Source: Owenia fusiformis
Taxonomy: Eukaryota > Annelida > Polychaeta > Sabellida > Oweniidae
DNA: 64,000 bases
NCBI GenBank assembly: GCA_903813345.2
Contig: CAIIXF020000003.1
Location: forward strand, 29,963,248-30,027,247
Direction of reading: 5' to 3'
In this document: positions 23,247 through 36,687 of the stretch, one piece after another
Position numbering within the stretch: position 1 is the stretch's first letter
How the letters are laid out: each line of letters opens with the position of its first letter
The notes under the pieces: generated by a model
The model's input: the letters and a program-made list of their open reading frames with translations, nothing else
What the model was told of the DNA's origin: nothing
Database searches by the model: none
Position numbers and translations under genes: made by a program

Positions 23247-25117
23247 TCACAGACCCTAGTTACAAACACAGAGAGATAAAAGTCCAAGCATAGGGAATAG
23301 GCTAGAAGTTTATGAGTAACACTAAAAGTCATGGTTCTCCAGAGGCTCAACTTCATAAGAAAGTTTTTTGAATAATTTAAGAATTAGAATATATCTTTGT
23401 ATAAAGAGGATACTAACCACAGATATAACAAAGGTACTGTACATTGTGTTCTATGAATAGATAATCTTTCACTGGGTTAATCAAGAACTAGCATAGATTA
23501 TCTACAAGGATTATCTTGGATCTTTGAATATTATAGGATCATCCGTTACAGCTGAGGTCATTGGTAAGTGCAATTCTTACAAACATGAATGTTAACCACA
23601 TGTAACTTATATTTATTATAGATGTACAACTTGTTCCATAAAAAAGTAATGTTGATGTTATACAGATCTATAATTATTATGATTGTAGTTCGCGTTGTTG
23701 AATTAAAATTCTTGGAATATATCTATAAATGGTTACAAACATGTGAAACCTTTTGGATAAGTAGTTAACATGGGATGGTGTATAATTACTGGAAGTGATT
23801 ATAAGAGAAATATGAATCATATTTGAAGAACCTTACCATGAGGCTGTCTTGTCTATATGTTATAGTGTTTCACTTTAAATATCATCATCATCATTCCTAT
23901 TAAAGGACTGATTGGATCTAGACTAGTTAAAGGGCCATTAAATAAAGACATGTTGGAATCATAGTTGATTTATAAATGCAATTTTTAAAAAATTATCTTG
24001 AAATGCATGATTTACGTATAGTAACAGGACTCTTTCACTGATATTACAAAGTACATTTACTTCATTTTAGTAGCAGCAAAGATCAGAATGGAAAGTGTAA
24101 AATGTTAGATGTCAAGCATATACCTATACTATGTTTTCCTTGTCAACCTTCATTTATTTTTAAAATAATCACTTGATGCAAGGTGACTCAAAAGGACTCT
24201 CTATGGGCTTTCTGAAGTCAAGATGCAATATGAGTATACCATTGTTTGTATAACTAAACATTATATCTATCTATAAAAGAAAATTCACCAAGATTGAGAA
24301 AGTTAATCTAAAAGTAGAGATCATTTATTTTTGGGTCACCCTGTATTAACTATGGCACCTGACATGACATACCCTAGAGAAAAACATACAATTTTTAATC
24401 TGCCATATATCATCATATCCGGTGTAAATATCAAAATGTCATCTGGAAAAGTGATCGAAATGTGGTTCTAGCTCCTTTATAATTGATAAGTAAACCTTTA
24501 GATGATAGCAAAAGTTATTGACGCCATTGCTTCCTCAGATATGTGAACTTATAATTCATAATGGTACTCGATGGTGTTTCAAGTTCACCATTCAAGTTTT
24601 GTTTTGTTGAAGGACTTGTTTGTAGGCCTATACATATGTACAGAATCGCCCACATGTTTGAATAGCTCCCACTCTTGTCAACTGAAAGGAGGGGCTAAAG
24701 GAGGACAGAGGGCAAAAGCTGGAGGCAGGGATGCACCTTCAACTACCCCAATAGTGTTTCTATGGCATCTGATATGGAATTAAATAAAAACAGGGACTTT
24801 TTAATTTTAAATAGGTTTCAAGCTCTGTTCATTCCAAGATAAGATAAATACAAAAATGAGTTCTCCCTTCTAGAAAAAAACAATGTCTTACTTCATTGGT
24901 TTATTTGGCCTCGGGAGTTCAATGCTCAATGTACAATTTCAAAGCTCAACGGTTATAACTGTTCTACGTGCACTTGTTTCTGTCAGCAATGTAACCATAT
25001 ATCTGCATGTGTTTTTTGTTTCTTTGAATTAGTAGTTTGTTGGGTCTGTCTTATCACACACATCTGTTCTAGGGGAGAATGTGTTTTGTAGGTATATGCA
25101 GAGTGAGGGAGGTATGT
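23247..25117. other. Intronic sequence; one transposon tip
   Basis: Mostly featureless. GGGTCACCCTGTA at about 24336 resembles a mariner-type terminal repeat, but no partner end was found. Confidence 0.45.
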
Positions 25118-25219
25118 ATGGTTTGGAACTTTCTGTGGTATGGGACTTTCGATGGTATGGAACTTTCTGTGGTGTGGAACTTTCTGTGGTGTGGAACTTT
25201 CTGTGGTATGGAACTTTCC
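25118..25219. repeat. 17-bp minisatellite, about 6 copies
   Basis: Tandem TGTGGTATGGAACTTTC with GTG/ATG variants, period 17 bp. Confidence 0.9.
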
Positions 25220-26878
25220 TTGGAGAAAGCATGTACTTTATTTAATACTTGGAGTGGAATTATAAAGGACCTGTATGAAGCTTGTACTTTAGTTTTTGAT
25301 ACAAAAAATTCAAGAATTTAAATGATGAAAGAAACAAAACAGAAAGTATCAGTTAGCCTGAATTCATGGGCTTTCAATAGATGATGAATTCAAAGAAATG
25401 AACATAAGGTTTGGTTGATAAAAAGCATTAAGGAAAAGCTACTCATATTTCCTTATAACTGCAAAATCCTATATTTGTCAGAGTGTGCCATTTGGGAGAT
25501 TCATGTCTTAACTTTGGCTGCACCAGGAATATGTAATGCTGGCAGCTGATGAAAGATTGTATTCCTCCAGATGATGGATCGTTCACCTTCATTCTTCAAC
25601 TATGATTTTATTCCATTGGGGAACTGTTTGTTTCATTGGTTTCTTGTTTGTTTAATTGGTTGATTGTTTGTTTATTTCATTACTTGTTTGTTGGTTGTTT
25701 GGATGGATGTATGCTTGTTTGGAAGATGGTTTGTTTTTTGGTTGGTTGATTCTTTGAATTATCGGTTGATTGTTATTAATTTGATTCTATTTTTGTTTAT
25801 GTTCCACAAATGATGTTACCTAAATAAATAATTAGATCACATCATCTGACCAATCCATTAATAAAAATGTCATACATTTAACATCATTCCCTGTTTCATA
25901 TCCTTCAATATAATGTATACGAGAAACAATTGTTGCTCTTGTAGTATCATCTCCCTCAATATGTGACATCTCAAGAGTTGATATATGGCATGGCCTGATT
26001 CTCTTAGACAAAATAATGCATGGATGGATTTCAGTTTCCAAGGTATGTTCAGTTAATTGTAAAGATGCACAGCCTTACACCTGCTTTTCCTTAGAACAAC
26101 TGTCTCAGAGTGACTGGTCTATCTGTTAATTGGAAATATATTCAACAGTAATGGTCTGGGAGATGACTTGGTGGGATACATGCTGTTCATTGGTGTTTTA
26201 TATTCTATTCTGTAGGGTACACATTTTAATACCTTTTTAGTGGGCCAATCCTTTACCAACTTTGTTATTGAAAAATTGAATTGAATGTGCAAGAATACAG
26301 TGTATCGGTTCACACTTTGGGAAGAGCTATCTATAAGGGAGAGTACAAGGATGAGATATTTTGAAATGTTTATTAAATATCAGGAGGGGAAGTAGGATCT
26401 GCTCTCACAATGGACCATTTGGTCTTGAACCAAGTCTATCCCTACAGTACTTTCCGAGACAGTGTTAATGGAAAGTGAAGGGGGGTACACTGATGCAAAA
26501 CTACTGGGATTCGCTGTTGAACTGATCACCCCAAAACAATATAAATCATAAAAAAACAAAAATAACAAGATATCTAAAGTCAAATAGTCTGAAGTCAAAA
26601 CTATTCTTTATATTATTGTTAACGAGACTTGAGTTGAAGACATCCATTGAGTTCATGAACTTTATGACTTGTTAAACACTTGCGCTGTCTTGTATACAAT
26701 TTTGTTTTTTTTTGCACTTTTCGTTTTATGGCATTCTGTTTTGTCATGGACCTGTACTGGGTTTTAGTACTGTAGACTCACAAACTGAAGTTTTATTGCC
26801 AGAATGAGAGGTTTATAGAGCGAGTAGTCAAAACATTCAAGTTGGAATCACTCATTTTTTGGTCATGGAAAATGTATA
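25220..26878. other. Intronic sequence, GTTTGTTT-rich tract
   Basis: Low-complexity TTTGTTTG/TTGGTTG text at about 25610-25770. Nothing else supported. Confidence 0.5.
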
Positions 26879-27067
26879 CAGTGAAACCTGTGTATTTGAA
26901 CACCTCTCTAATTTGAACACCTATCAATGTGAATACTTTTTTTCTGGATCCCAATTTTGTTCTCTCCCATAGACTCACTTACTTAGAAAACCTTGAAATG
27001 TGAACATCTGCTAATATGAACACTTTTGGCCAAAACCAGAGGTGTTCAGATTAGAGAGTTTTTACTG
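26879..27067. mobile_element. Pogo-like MITE, TA flanks
   Basis: Ends CAGTGAAACCTGTG and GTTTTTACTG with TA at 26877-26878 and 27068-27069. GAACACC words lie near the left end and GGTGTTCAGATTAGAG near the right end. 189 bp, no ORF. Confidence 0.8.
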
Positions 27068-30000
27068 TACTGACTTCCTTCCACAGAGTTACTGCTAAAA
27101 TATCCCAGAGCCACATGGAGCCACACTACAAAAATAAAGCTTTTATGAATGTACTGATTTAATAGCACTAATGGTCAGTTATTTGCTTTTGTTGATATTT
27201 TAATGTGACAAACAAAAAAAACAAGAGATGCCACATTGCAGTTACACGTCATCAGAGATGTTTAATGAAAACTGCATTCAGTTGTCAGTTAGTATTTGAA
27301 AATAGCAAAAATCGTTGATAAATTGAAGAACAATTATTAGAAATTAGTAGTAATCAGAATTGTTGAGTTATGATGAAATTTCCGTTCATTTGGAATAACT
27401 GTTTGTGGTTTCCCTTTCATTTCAATTTTTCCTGAAATTATTTATCATTCTCTCAGAAAATGAATAAAATGAAATAATATAAGAAATCTAATGAAGTGTG
27501 CTATATCTGATGATCATGAACTTTACCCCAGGATGATATAAAGATTGAAACAGTGTTAACCTTTTAATGATATTCCCCATGAAGAATTGATCGGAAGATA
27601 ACTGTGTGTAAGGACAGCATACCCATGAGAAAAATGCATGGTGGTCATCTTTTCAAATGCAAAATACAATGAAAAGGAATGAAATCAGCAAGGAATAAAG
27701 TAAATATCCATGTGGCCAACACTCTAAATTGTATAGAAATGCAAGAAAATTAGACACTTCATTCAAATTTTAAAGAGGAATTATGTAAAATAGGCATGAT
27801 CACAAAGAGAAATGAGGTCAGCATAATAGTGTGATACACTCCAGCATCAGTTGTATTTTTATAGCCGTTAAAACATGATGTGTTGAAATGATTCTGTAGT
27901 AAGTTTAGGATATTGAATTCATGAATGGCTGGCTTTTGATGAAGGACTGCTTTAAATAAACTAAAAAGTAAGTAATTCAACATTTTAAAATGACTATTTA
28001 GAGAGCTCTATATAATAAATCATTTGAAGTATGTTGTACATAATGTGACCTTCAGCCTGTATCTAAGTAATAGCACATAGAGATATCAAGTTTTCACTGG
28101 ATATTTCATTAATTAAATGATAGATATACTGGTAGGTTAAGTACTACTGTTGAAATTGATATCATATATTAGGAACATGTAAATGTAGGCAAAAAATCAA
28201 TGATTTTCATATAGCAGTAAAACTTATTTCTTTCAACATTTTACCAGGTTTATTCCTTTATTAGAACATATCATTTTATCACATATCCTCGTTCGAATTG
28301 GAGCATTTCATTATAGATGTTCAAATGAGTTTCTGTAAAGTTTTTTAGATAAGGTCAATATGTAAAGCAAAATAGGGATATAGGATGAGAAACAATAGAT
28401 TATTTTCTCATGTTAAGTGCAAGTTCTGATTATTAACTTATTGCTGATAATACATTTACTTATCTACCCTTTGTGAAAAGTTTGACTTCAGATCTCTTAA
28501 GGAGAGCTACATTTTCCATTGGATATATCCCCTCTCTAGGTAATATTTGGGGTAATATTTATCTGCAGTAATTGGCTGTACATCTTCTCATGTTTTAATA
28601 GTTGTTTCTTATCATGTTTTCTTAGCCTGGAATAACAGAGAAAAAATAAATGGATGTCAGTCAATCCCATGAAAGATAACACATACTGTAAATGAAGATT
28701 ACAAAGAAGGATTGGTTCCCAGGTTCCTTTGCAGCAGGGATATCAACTTTTCTTTTAAATCTTTTAACCCATTGCTCCATCCTTTGCCCTCCCCAGAATC
28801 CTTTGATGTAATCAGTGATCTCAGGCAAGGGAACTTTTTTTAGACAGAGGCATGCTGGGATCATCCTTACACTTTTAATAGAAAACTAAGACTGAAGCAT
28901 GATGGGATTGTTCTTCCTTCATTAGAAGAAAGGTAAGTCAGAAGGAACCCAGGGATATTAGCTTACATCAGAGTTAGTCACAGGAGGAGTTAATCATAAC
29001 AATACCAACACCCAAAGATAAAACAGGTTCATTTGAATAATTGTTAGCTATAAGAACAAACATCACATGTAATCTATGCCCAGATTACTGTATATACCAT
29101 GATTTCTAGCAACATCCTGATTATTTTGCTTGATTTGTTTCCTTCATATTTTGTTTTGTATGAGGTGCAAATTTTGTATTAATTCAATTATATATGACTA
29201 TGCCAGTTTGAAAAATCACTGCCAGATTTATCAATATAAATTGGCAGCATTCTAGCATTTTAATAATACATTTATGGTATTGTATTCACTATTCAGTCAT
29301 GATTACTAGGTACAGTCTGATGCTCATTTGACCAGGTCAAGTCTACATGATTGCAGTAGTTATCCCATTTCATTTTTTGCTTTATAGTCAAAACAAAAAC
29401 TAAAAAGTGACTTAGTTAGTGAGAAAGTTTAGACCACCATGTTCTTAAAAAACAATGTTAATGATATTTCACCCATTCATTATATATTTCTTTTATTGAC
29501 AATTGTATCAAAACACGATGCATTAGTCTATGTATAGGCTAGGTTTAAAGTGGTAAAAGGTTAGGTAATTTTGAAATCAGTTACATCATATGGCTCAAAT
29601 AGATCTGGTTCATTCCTTATAATTTTTTGTTTTTTCTCTCTATTTCACCTTTAAGTATACATTTTATGTACAGGGTGTCCTCATTTGTCCTTATTCTCTC
29701 TACATGTGGAAGAAGTTACAATATGCAAATTAAGATAGAACACTACAACAGTCATGTACTTATGATATGGATTTTGCTTCAAAAGTTTTTTTCTGTTTGG
29801 AGCTGAAACCATGAGATAAAAACTGAATGTTTGGAACTTATAATACTGGGTAATACATAATTTCTGGTTTTATCATCCCGTTCTTATTTTTCATATAATA
29901 TTAAATTCATTTCAACGGCTATATGGCTAAATAATTGACTAAAAGCATATATCTCCGAAGGGTTGAATAAAAATGATTTGTGTTTATATAACATCTTCAG

Positions 30001-31249
30001 CACCTGTAATTATCTCAACATGTTTCCTGCCCTGTTATCATTAGTGCAGTTTTTAGTTCAATTTAGTGGTACAGTGAAACTTGACTTGATGAACACAATC
30101 CACCAATGCATATTTCCAACTTCAAAACTCAGTTGTTTTAATGCTGGGGATACTTAAGTGTCCTTTCTTGGACATACCATGTGTTTGTTAAATTAAATTT
30201 AATCTAGAAATAATAGTGAATAGAACTGAGAGGAAATTCCAACTTTTAATTACATATGTAATGTTATACTGTATATATACTCATATGTACTGATTGAGGT
30301 AAATTGCACTGTAAAGGTTCTATGGCTCTATAAAGAAAGAATAGATATTTATTAAATCTAAAAAATGAAAGATCTTCAATACAGTAATACTATCCTATCT
30401 TTTTATCTCCTTTCTCATCTTTACTTCTTTGTACAAGTGTATCTCCAACTGTCCACTGTGAGGAGCAATTCTGCAATTAATTCATTAATTAATGTGTTCA
30501 CCATTTACAGGTTTCACTGTATATTCCTGTATGTAGGCTTCTCATTGATTTTACTGCTGAATGTTCAATGTACATCACCTATTTGAATTGGATTTCAAAA
30601 GCTACATGCTAAAACATCTGGTTCAAAACAACAGAAGAGAGAGGAAGTCGAATTACATCCACATGATTGGAGTATACTTTCTTTCAGGATCTCCTCTCTT
30701 AGAGAATGATTATATTAATGGTTCATTTGGATTAATTGATAAACTATACAGTAATATATAATACTTGAGAACAGATTTTGAAAATGACACATCTGAAAGA
30801 AGACAGTTCAAGTGAAGAGTTTAATATTGGATTAGATATCACAGATCAGTATTTCTTAATTGGTAAGTACAAATAGAAATGACAACAATATGTACATGTA
30901 TAGAGATCTCTTTAGCATCCAAGTTTGATGATTTGCAAATTCATAATTAATTTTTCTTCGGTCAAAATACAGGATTTGCTCTGGTATCAGTTGTCATAAT
31001 TCAACAAAATTAAAGGATTCAAAATTCTAAAATGAATTTATTATTTTATAGTATGTAATAAAATGAAGGAATGGTGTATTTATTTTGAGATTATCTCTGA
31101 AATCAATGTTAAATAATGAGAATTACATTTTATAAACATATAAGATGTGAATATTTGGTTGTTGAAGTTCAAATATTTGAGAAGAGTTCGGTAGATGATT
31201 ATAGAAGTGTTTTGTTGACTTATAAGATTGGAATAGGATCAGTAACAGG
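27068..31249. other. Intronic sequence, nothing firm
   Basis: AT-rich. A minus-strand frame at 28661-28864 has a protein-like middle (PEITDYIKGFWGGQRMEQW), but it has no splice borders and is of chance length. A mariner-type word TACAGGGTGTCC occurs at 29669 without a partner. Confidence 0.45.
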
Positions 31250-31735
31250 ATTAGAGCATCAATGGAACATATACTGTACCATCCCTAGCTTCCTTTTGAA
31301 TGGTTACCATAGGAACCTTAAAGCATCAATGAAACATACTGAACCATCCCTAGCTTCCTACTGAATGGTTACCATATCAACCTTAAATCATCAATGAAAC
31401 ATTAACTGTACCATCCCTAGCTTCCAACTGAATGGTACCATAGCAACCTTAAAGCATCAATGAAGCATTTACTGTACCATCCCTAGCTTCCAATTGAATG
31501 GTTACCATAGGAACCTTAAAGCATAAATGGAACTTATACTGTACCATCCCTAGCTTCCTATTGAATAGTTACCATAGCAACCTTAAAGCATTGATGAAAC
31601 ATACCCTACCATCCCTAGCTTCCTACTGAATGGTTACCATAGCAACCTTAAAGCATCAATGAAACATACACTGTACCATCCCCAGCTTCTTGTTGCATGG
31701 TTACCATAGCAACCTTAAAGCATCAATGAAATGTC
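31250..31735. repeat. 65-67-bp satellite with X-box-like motifs, 7 copies
   Basis: Landmark ACCATCCCTAGCTTCC recurs at 31278, 31343, 31410, 31476, 31543, 31608 and, with one change, 31675. Each unit carries GGTTACCATAGCAACC or a near variant, which fits the RFX X-box consensus GTNRCC-N2-RGYAAC in the best copies. The unit also includes TTAAAGCATCAATGAAAC. Confidence 0.93.
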
Positions 31736-32424
31736 AGATGTATACATACCATCTGAATCATCGCATAGTACGGATTATCAAAAATCTTATTGTAGCTGTA
31801 GTTAGTTTTGTGTAAAATTCCCTCACATTATATCATTAGATATTCACTTAATAAACTTTGTTGCATTGTAAACTACAATTACTAATAAAAGGTAAGACAT
31901 AAAATCAGTTTATTTCAAGACTGAAGTTATTACTTTTAGAGTTTGCAGAAGATTATTTTATGATACCAATATTCTTAAGTCTATATAAACAAAAAGTACC
32001 ATGTATGGAATATCATAAGAACTATGGTATGTATGTTTTTTATTAGCTACATGCTGCAAGAGCAAAGGTCTTTTTCTCAGCTCAAAACAACAATAAGACC
32101 TCAAGGATGTAGTAGTTACCCCATTCATGTTATTTGAACTTTCATGTTGAGTTCTGTTTTTCCTGAAAAAATGATTTTGCTTCTGGGTTTACTTGCAATT
32201 TCATAAGGTAATAATAAGGGACAACTCTTCTTTTTTATTCATTTTGAAAATTCTAAAATTCTGGAGAATGGTCGCAAAAACAAATGTATAATATACAGAC
32301 TTTGTGAAATAAAGGAGCAGATTCCTGGTGTGTTTACTCAGATTACGAAGGTATGGGTTATCTGACTCGCATACCACTATCAGGCACCATAACCTGACCT
32401 CATGATATACACAAATTTAGCTGA
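31736..32424. other. Intronic sequence, nothing recognised
   Basis: No repeat, exon or RNA gene could be supported. Confidence 0.5.
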
Positions 32425-32620
32425 GATATTTCTCCCATGGGAGATGGGAAGTTTCAACAGTTCTCTGAATGGAGATGAGAAATTACAATAGTTTTTCTGG
32501 GGAAGATTGAAAGTTTTAACACATCTAAGTTACAATACTTCTTTCACAGGAGATGAAAAGTTATAATATTTTTTCTGAGGAGATGGCATTAGCTACAATT
32601 CTTTTGGAGGAGACTAGAAA
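32425..32620. repeat. Degenerate ~31-bp tandem repeat
   Basis: About six poorly conserved units around GGAGATG(A/G)GAAGTT(A/T)CAAT, each preceded by TTCTC or TTTTTCTG. Confidence 0.6.
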
Positions 32621-34671
32621 TATCTGTGCATTATTGTAGTTGTCACTTTCATAAGTAAAGTAATATGTCCTTGCTTGGCTTTGTGGAAAATACACTGTAA
32701 ATGCACTTGTACCATACACAAGCATTTCCTCAATAGTATATACGCTATCTTTTGTTTTACAAAGCCTGCTATGACTGTTTTTGGAATAACTTACAAATCA
32801 CTTTAGATAAGGTGTTTTTCACGTCTTAAAACATGGTTTATCTTTGCAGTAGAAAGTGGAATTTTCTCTGATTAGTTGCAAACAAAGGTTATTGTGATAC
32901 TGGACCAGTAGAACTCTGATAGGAAACGTCTGAGAGAATGATTTTGTATATAAAAGTTTGCCTCTGTACATTATATACTGTACACTCCAGTATATAGGTC
33001 CTCAGAACATACTAAGGATTTATTAGGGTTCATTTCTGGCGTCATTTTCAGACTTGTATGCATTACTACAGTTCATAGTGGTTGGACTTTAAACATTTCT
33101 TATTGAACTTTTTCCATTTACTCAAACTGCTTGGGGATATCTGCAAGAAATGGCTAACCTCCTTATTACTCAAACTTGCACTAAACCATTGTGGGATTCA
33201 TAGCCTGTACTCCTCCTTGAATGAAAATACAATCATTGGATTAAGAGGGACTCATCAGAATGGCACTGAAATGTTTGCAAAAAGCTTATCTTATATATCC
33301 TGCAGGCCAAATATTATAAATATATGCCTTTATTATGGCCTGGCATCTGTACATCTGTAAGAGAAAACATCATTAAAGTGTCACTTCCCAAGAACTTATT
33401 GTTTATGACTTAAACATCTTAACATTTTAAAGAATGTCAACAATAAAGTTTAGTAATTTTCTGAACTGCTTTCTTTCAGTTGTTTGTCAGATACAGTCAA
33501 CCTTTTCTATTGATGGAGCTTTTGGCTTATGGTTTGTGTAACATATAGGGGTTGCATTGCCCATTGCATTGAAGCTGGTTCTTTCAATTAATACAAGCAA
33601 TAGTTGTTGTTTTTTTGCATTTTTTCTCATTTTTTAGGAGCCAGATAGACAAATAGCAAACAGGCATCTGATAGTTCATCATAAAATTAACAAGCCAAAT
33701 TGAACAGAAGGAAGAATTGAGGTTATGAATTCCAACGAAATCTTGACATTTCATTTTCTTTATTTTAAGAAGAAATTGAAATATGACAGTTATCGAGATG
33801 GCAATTTGCTCGAACTCTCCCATCTACCTCAGTTGTCATAACTTTCTAACACTTTTCTACCAATAAGACAGTGAATATACAATATTTAATGAAAGTTGAT
33901 TAAGATTTTATAGAGAGACCACAGGAATGGTTAATGTTACTGGACAGTAAGATTCAGGGGTTGATGGATTTATATGATCATATTTTATTAATTGAATCAA
34001 AATTGTGTTTAGGATATGTTTGACAAAAGTCCAAGTTATTTTCTGAGCACTAGAATGTATGTTTTATCTGCTAAAATTTAAATTTTGGTCATACATAAAT
34101 TTTGCTCATATATTAATTTTGCTTTTATGTTAATTCTGCTCACATGTTATTTGATTCAAAATGACTTCACTCAGCATCATAAGACAAAAATTTGATATCG
34201 CAAAGAAGTGAATGTTAAGAAATTCAAAATTTGTGAAAATTGTGTTATTAAACATCTTCAATGAGAGTATCGACTTTGATGTTTCCCTCATGGACTCAAT
34301 CCAGGTGTTTTTAATAATTAGTTGACTTATTTTATATATTGGTTTATATATGGATTATGGGGGTAGCGGGTGCTATCTTATAGGTTATATCATTAAAGTA
34401 TTTACTGTATATATGTATTCTAGGAGTTTGTCTCTATTTTAGGCATTGCATTATGTAAATTCCACCTGTCAGGTTGTGTCATCCAAGATTTCATCCTAAT
34501 ATATCATAAGGGTATGTGGAATTATTCATATACAAATAATATGTGATAATGAGTTAATTACATTTTCCACATACCCCATCCGGTAGTTTCTCCCATTTGT
34601 ATGAAATGAGTTCATTCGGATTTATTAGTCCCTCTCTATTATATTATCTAAAGTTTGAGAGATGTATTACA
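32621..34671. other. Intronic sequence, one hairpin
   Basis: GGGTATGTGGAA (34510) and TTCCACATACCC (34565) form inverted arms around a 40-odd-base loop. Otherwise nothing supported. Confidence 0.45.
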
Positions 34672-34885
34672 TTGGTGGATTTGGGGGGTACACGGGCTGC
34701 CCCAATTGGTTGGCCTTTTGGGCATTACTGGACCATCTTTGGGCCTTATTTTTGATTTTAGGCCAAATAATCAAGAAATTGAGGCTTTGATTTTCAAAAT
34801 TTTATTATTTTAGGGGTCCAAAACTTTTTTCGCTGAAGCGCTAAAATATTTTTTAGGACGATGTTCCCCCTTGTTTGGTTTGAGT
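34672..34885. mobile_element. Dispersed GGCGGATCCAGG-type repeat, diverged copy
   Basis: Left edge TTGGTGGATTTGGGGGG, then GGGC, GGCC and TTTTAGGCC-rich text, as in the copies at 4.3, 7.2 and 9.8 kb. Confidence 0.5.
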
Positions 34886-36242
34886 AGCAGATTAGAGTGG
34901 AACCCACAATGAATATTCTAAACATTTACGTCATGTGAATCTCAAGTACGGATCCTTGGTGATTTGAAATATTAAGTTAATAAGGAATGCTACAAAATTT
35001 TTGTTAATTAGATAAAAACATGTTGGGAATTGAGCTAGTTAAGCTTGCAGAAATAAACTGACAGACTGAAATAAAATTGCTCTTCGCCAAAAATCTGAGA
35101 TTTCGTTACATGACTTGAATAAGGAAGTCTGCTTAAATGATGGATTTAATTTTCTGAAAATGTAATTAGCCGTCTTACCAACATGAAAGCAAACCAGATC
35201 AGGAAAATTTCCTCAAATTCATAGCCTTGAAATGAGAGGTTATCGGTAGTCAACCTCATTTACTTCAAGGTTAATTCAATTAAAGGTCAACTTTGATATT
35301 GTAATAGATATGTTAGTTTATAATGGCCACTGTTTCCAATGGACATTTCTCAAAACGTTAAGAGCTGATTTGTTCTGAAGATTTTTTCATGTCAGTATGA
35401 TGACGTTTCCTGCTTTTCTGGTATTTTTAGAGACTGTCATCCTGGGAAAATGATATTTGATACTATGAAACATGCATCTGTGATTTCAATATTACCTCAC
35501 TTATAAGGAAAATGTCATGTTGATTCAAGTCCTAAAATAGTGAAAGAAAATAACTAGTAAGGGAAAAACTATATCTACATGTATTTAATATGCTTGGAAT
35601 TCATCTTCCAATCACCAATCACCATTCTTGAGAGAATGGTGGAATAATCATAATGATACTATTATTATTTCAATTGAGTATTTTACTGAGGGGTGTGGAT
35701 TTGATCCACACTACATGTAGGGTGGACTGAACTTTTACATACTGTTGTACTAGGTGAAAGATTGTTGAAGGAAACATCCTTTTAAATCTTAAACAGTATA
35801 ATTATTGATTTGAAGGTATTGATATGATAAACTGGTATAAGATGAGAAAAGATCTAAAAGCACAACCAGTAATAAGGAAAACCAACCCCCAATATCCAAA
35901 ACTATAAAAGGAACAATTAGCTTGGTGAGATCAGAGATTTATTGTAAACTGAAAGAGTGAAGACAAAGCTCTCTTTTAAGAAGTGAAGTCGAATGATTGT
36001 AAAAGATAATAACTGTATCACTTAATATGATTTATTAATGAGCTACAACATGTATTTGTACTAACTAAACCTGACCCGATGACCCATATTATCGTATCAT
36101 GTCATACATTACTTGATTGTCCCCATACATGTTAATGAGTGGCTTTAATTGGCCCATTATCTTGTTACTTTCATATAAACACAGCTTTCATGTTTTAGTG
36201 CCGGATTTGATTGATATTGCCAGCTGTCACCACTTCACTCAA
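34886..36242. other. Intronic sequence, nothing recognised
   Basis: AT-rich with no supported feature apart from the word AGCTCTCTTTTAAGAAG at 35968, which returns at 53110 and, altered, at 63834. Confidence 0.45.
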
Positions 36243-36322
36243 GCGCCATCTATACTTGATAAATAATTGGCTAATTACTCAGATGCGAGTAGGTAGTTAC
36301 CAGTTTCGCCACCAGGTGGCTG
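36243..36322. promoter_or_regulatory. Two CTCF-like motifs
   Basis: GCGCCATCTATA (36244) read in reverse is TATAGATGGCGC, and CCACCAGGTGGCTG lies at 36309-36322. Both resemble the bilaterian CTCF core (AGRKGGCGC type and CCASYAGRKGGCRS type). They are in opposite orientation about 60 bp apart. Binding is inferred from motif only. Confidence 0.3.
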
Positions 36323-36687
36323 ATTCGGGGGAAATAACATGGCAGGGTATTACAAAATTCCCTTAAACTTGAATATTCATCAGTTTTTGTGGTTCGCTTT
36401 TCATATTACCCTTTTGTATCTGATAGTTATACAAATTAAAATATGTCCAGTAAAAGAAAATATTATCTGCCCAACACAAGAAAAGATATTTCACTTTTTG
36501 TGATTTTACAACATGGGCTCTATGGGGAATCTCCCCGACCTAGAAGTCACATTTTCAAAGAAAATTAAATTTTCAAAGTTGATAAACTCTTTTCAAAACC
36601 ACATTTCTAGATGTAATTCTACACGTAGATTCCAAATATGACATCAGTTTTTAATGACGTAAATCAAGATAATATCTACTCGCATCT
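36281..36687. mobile_element. Candidate TIR element, 407 bp
   Basis: AGATGCGAGTAG at the left end and CTACTCGCATCT at the right end are perfect 12-bp inverted repeats. No transposase frame and no convincing target duplication. The interior has no motif I can name. Confidence 0.5.

Noticed and set aside
26400-26540. B-box-like GGTTCAAGACC on the minus strand, suggesting a tRNA gene or tRNA-derived SINE
   Set aside because: No matching A box at the right distance, no cloverleaf and no second copy in the window.
28661-28864. Minus-strand 67-codon frame with a protein-like middle (PEITDYIKGFWGGQRMEQW)
   Set aside because: No splice borders, no recognised family, and frames of this length are expected many times by chance at this AT content.
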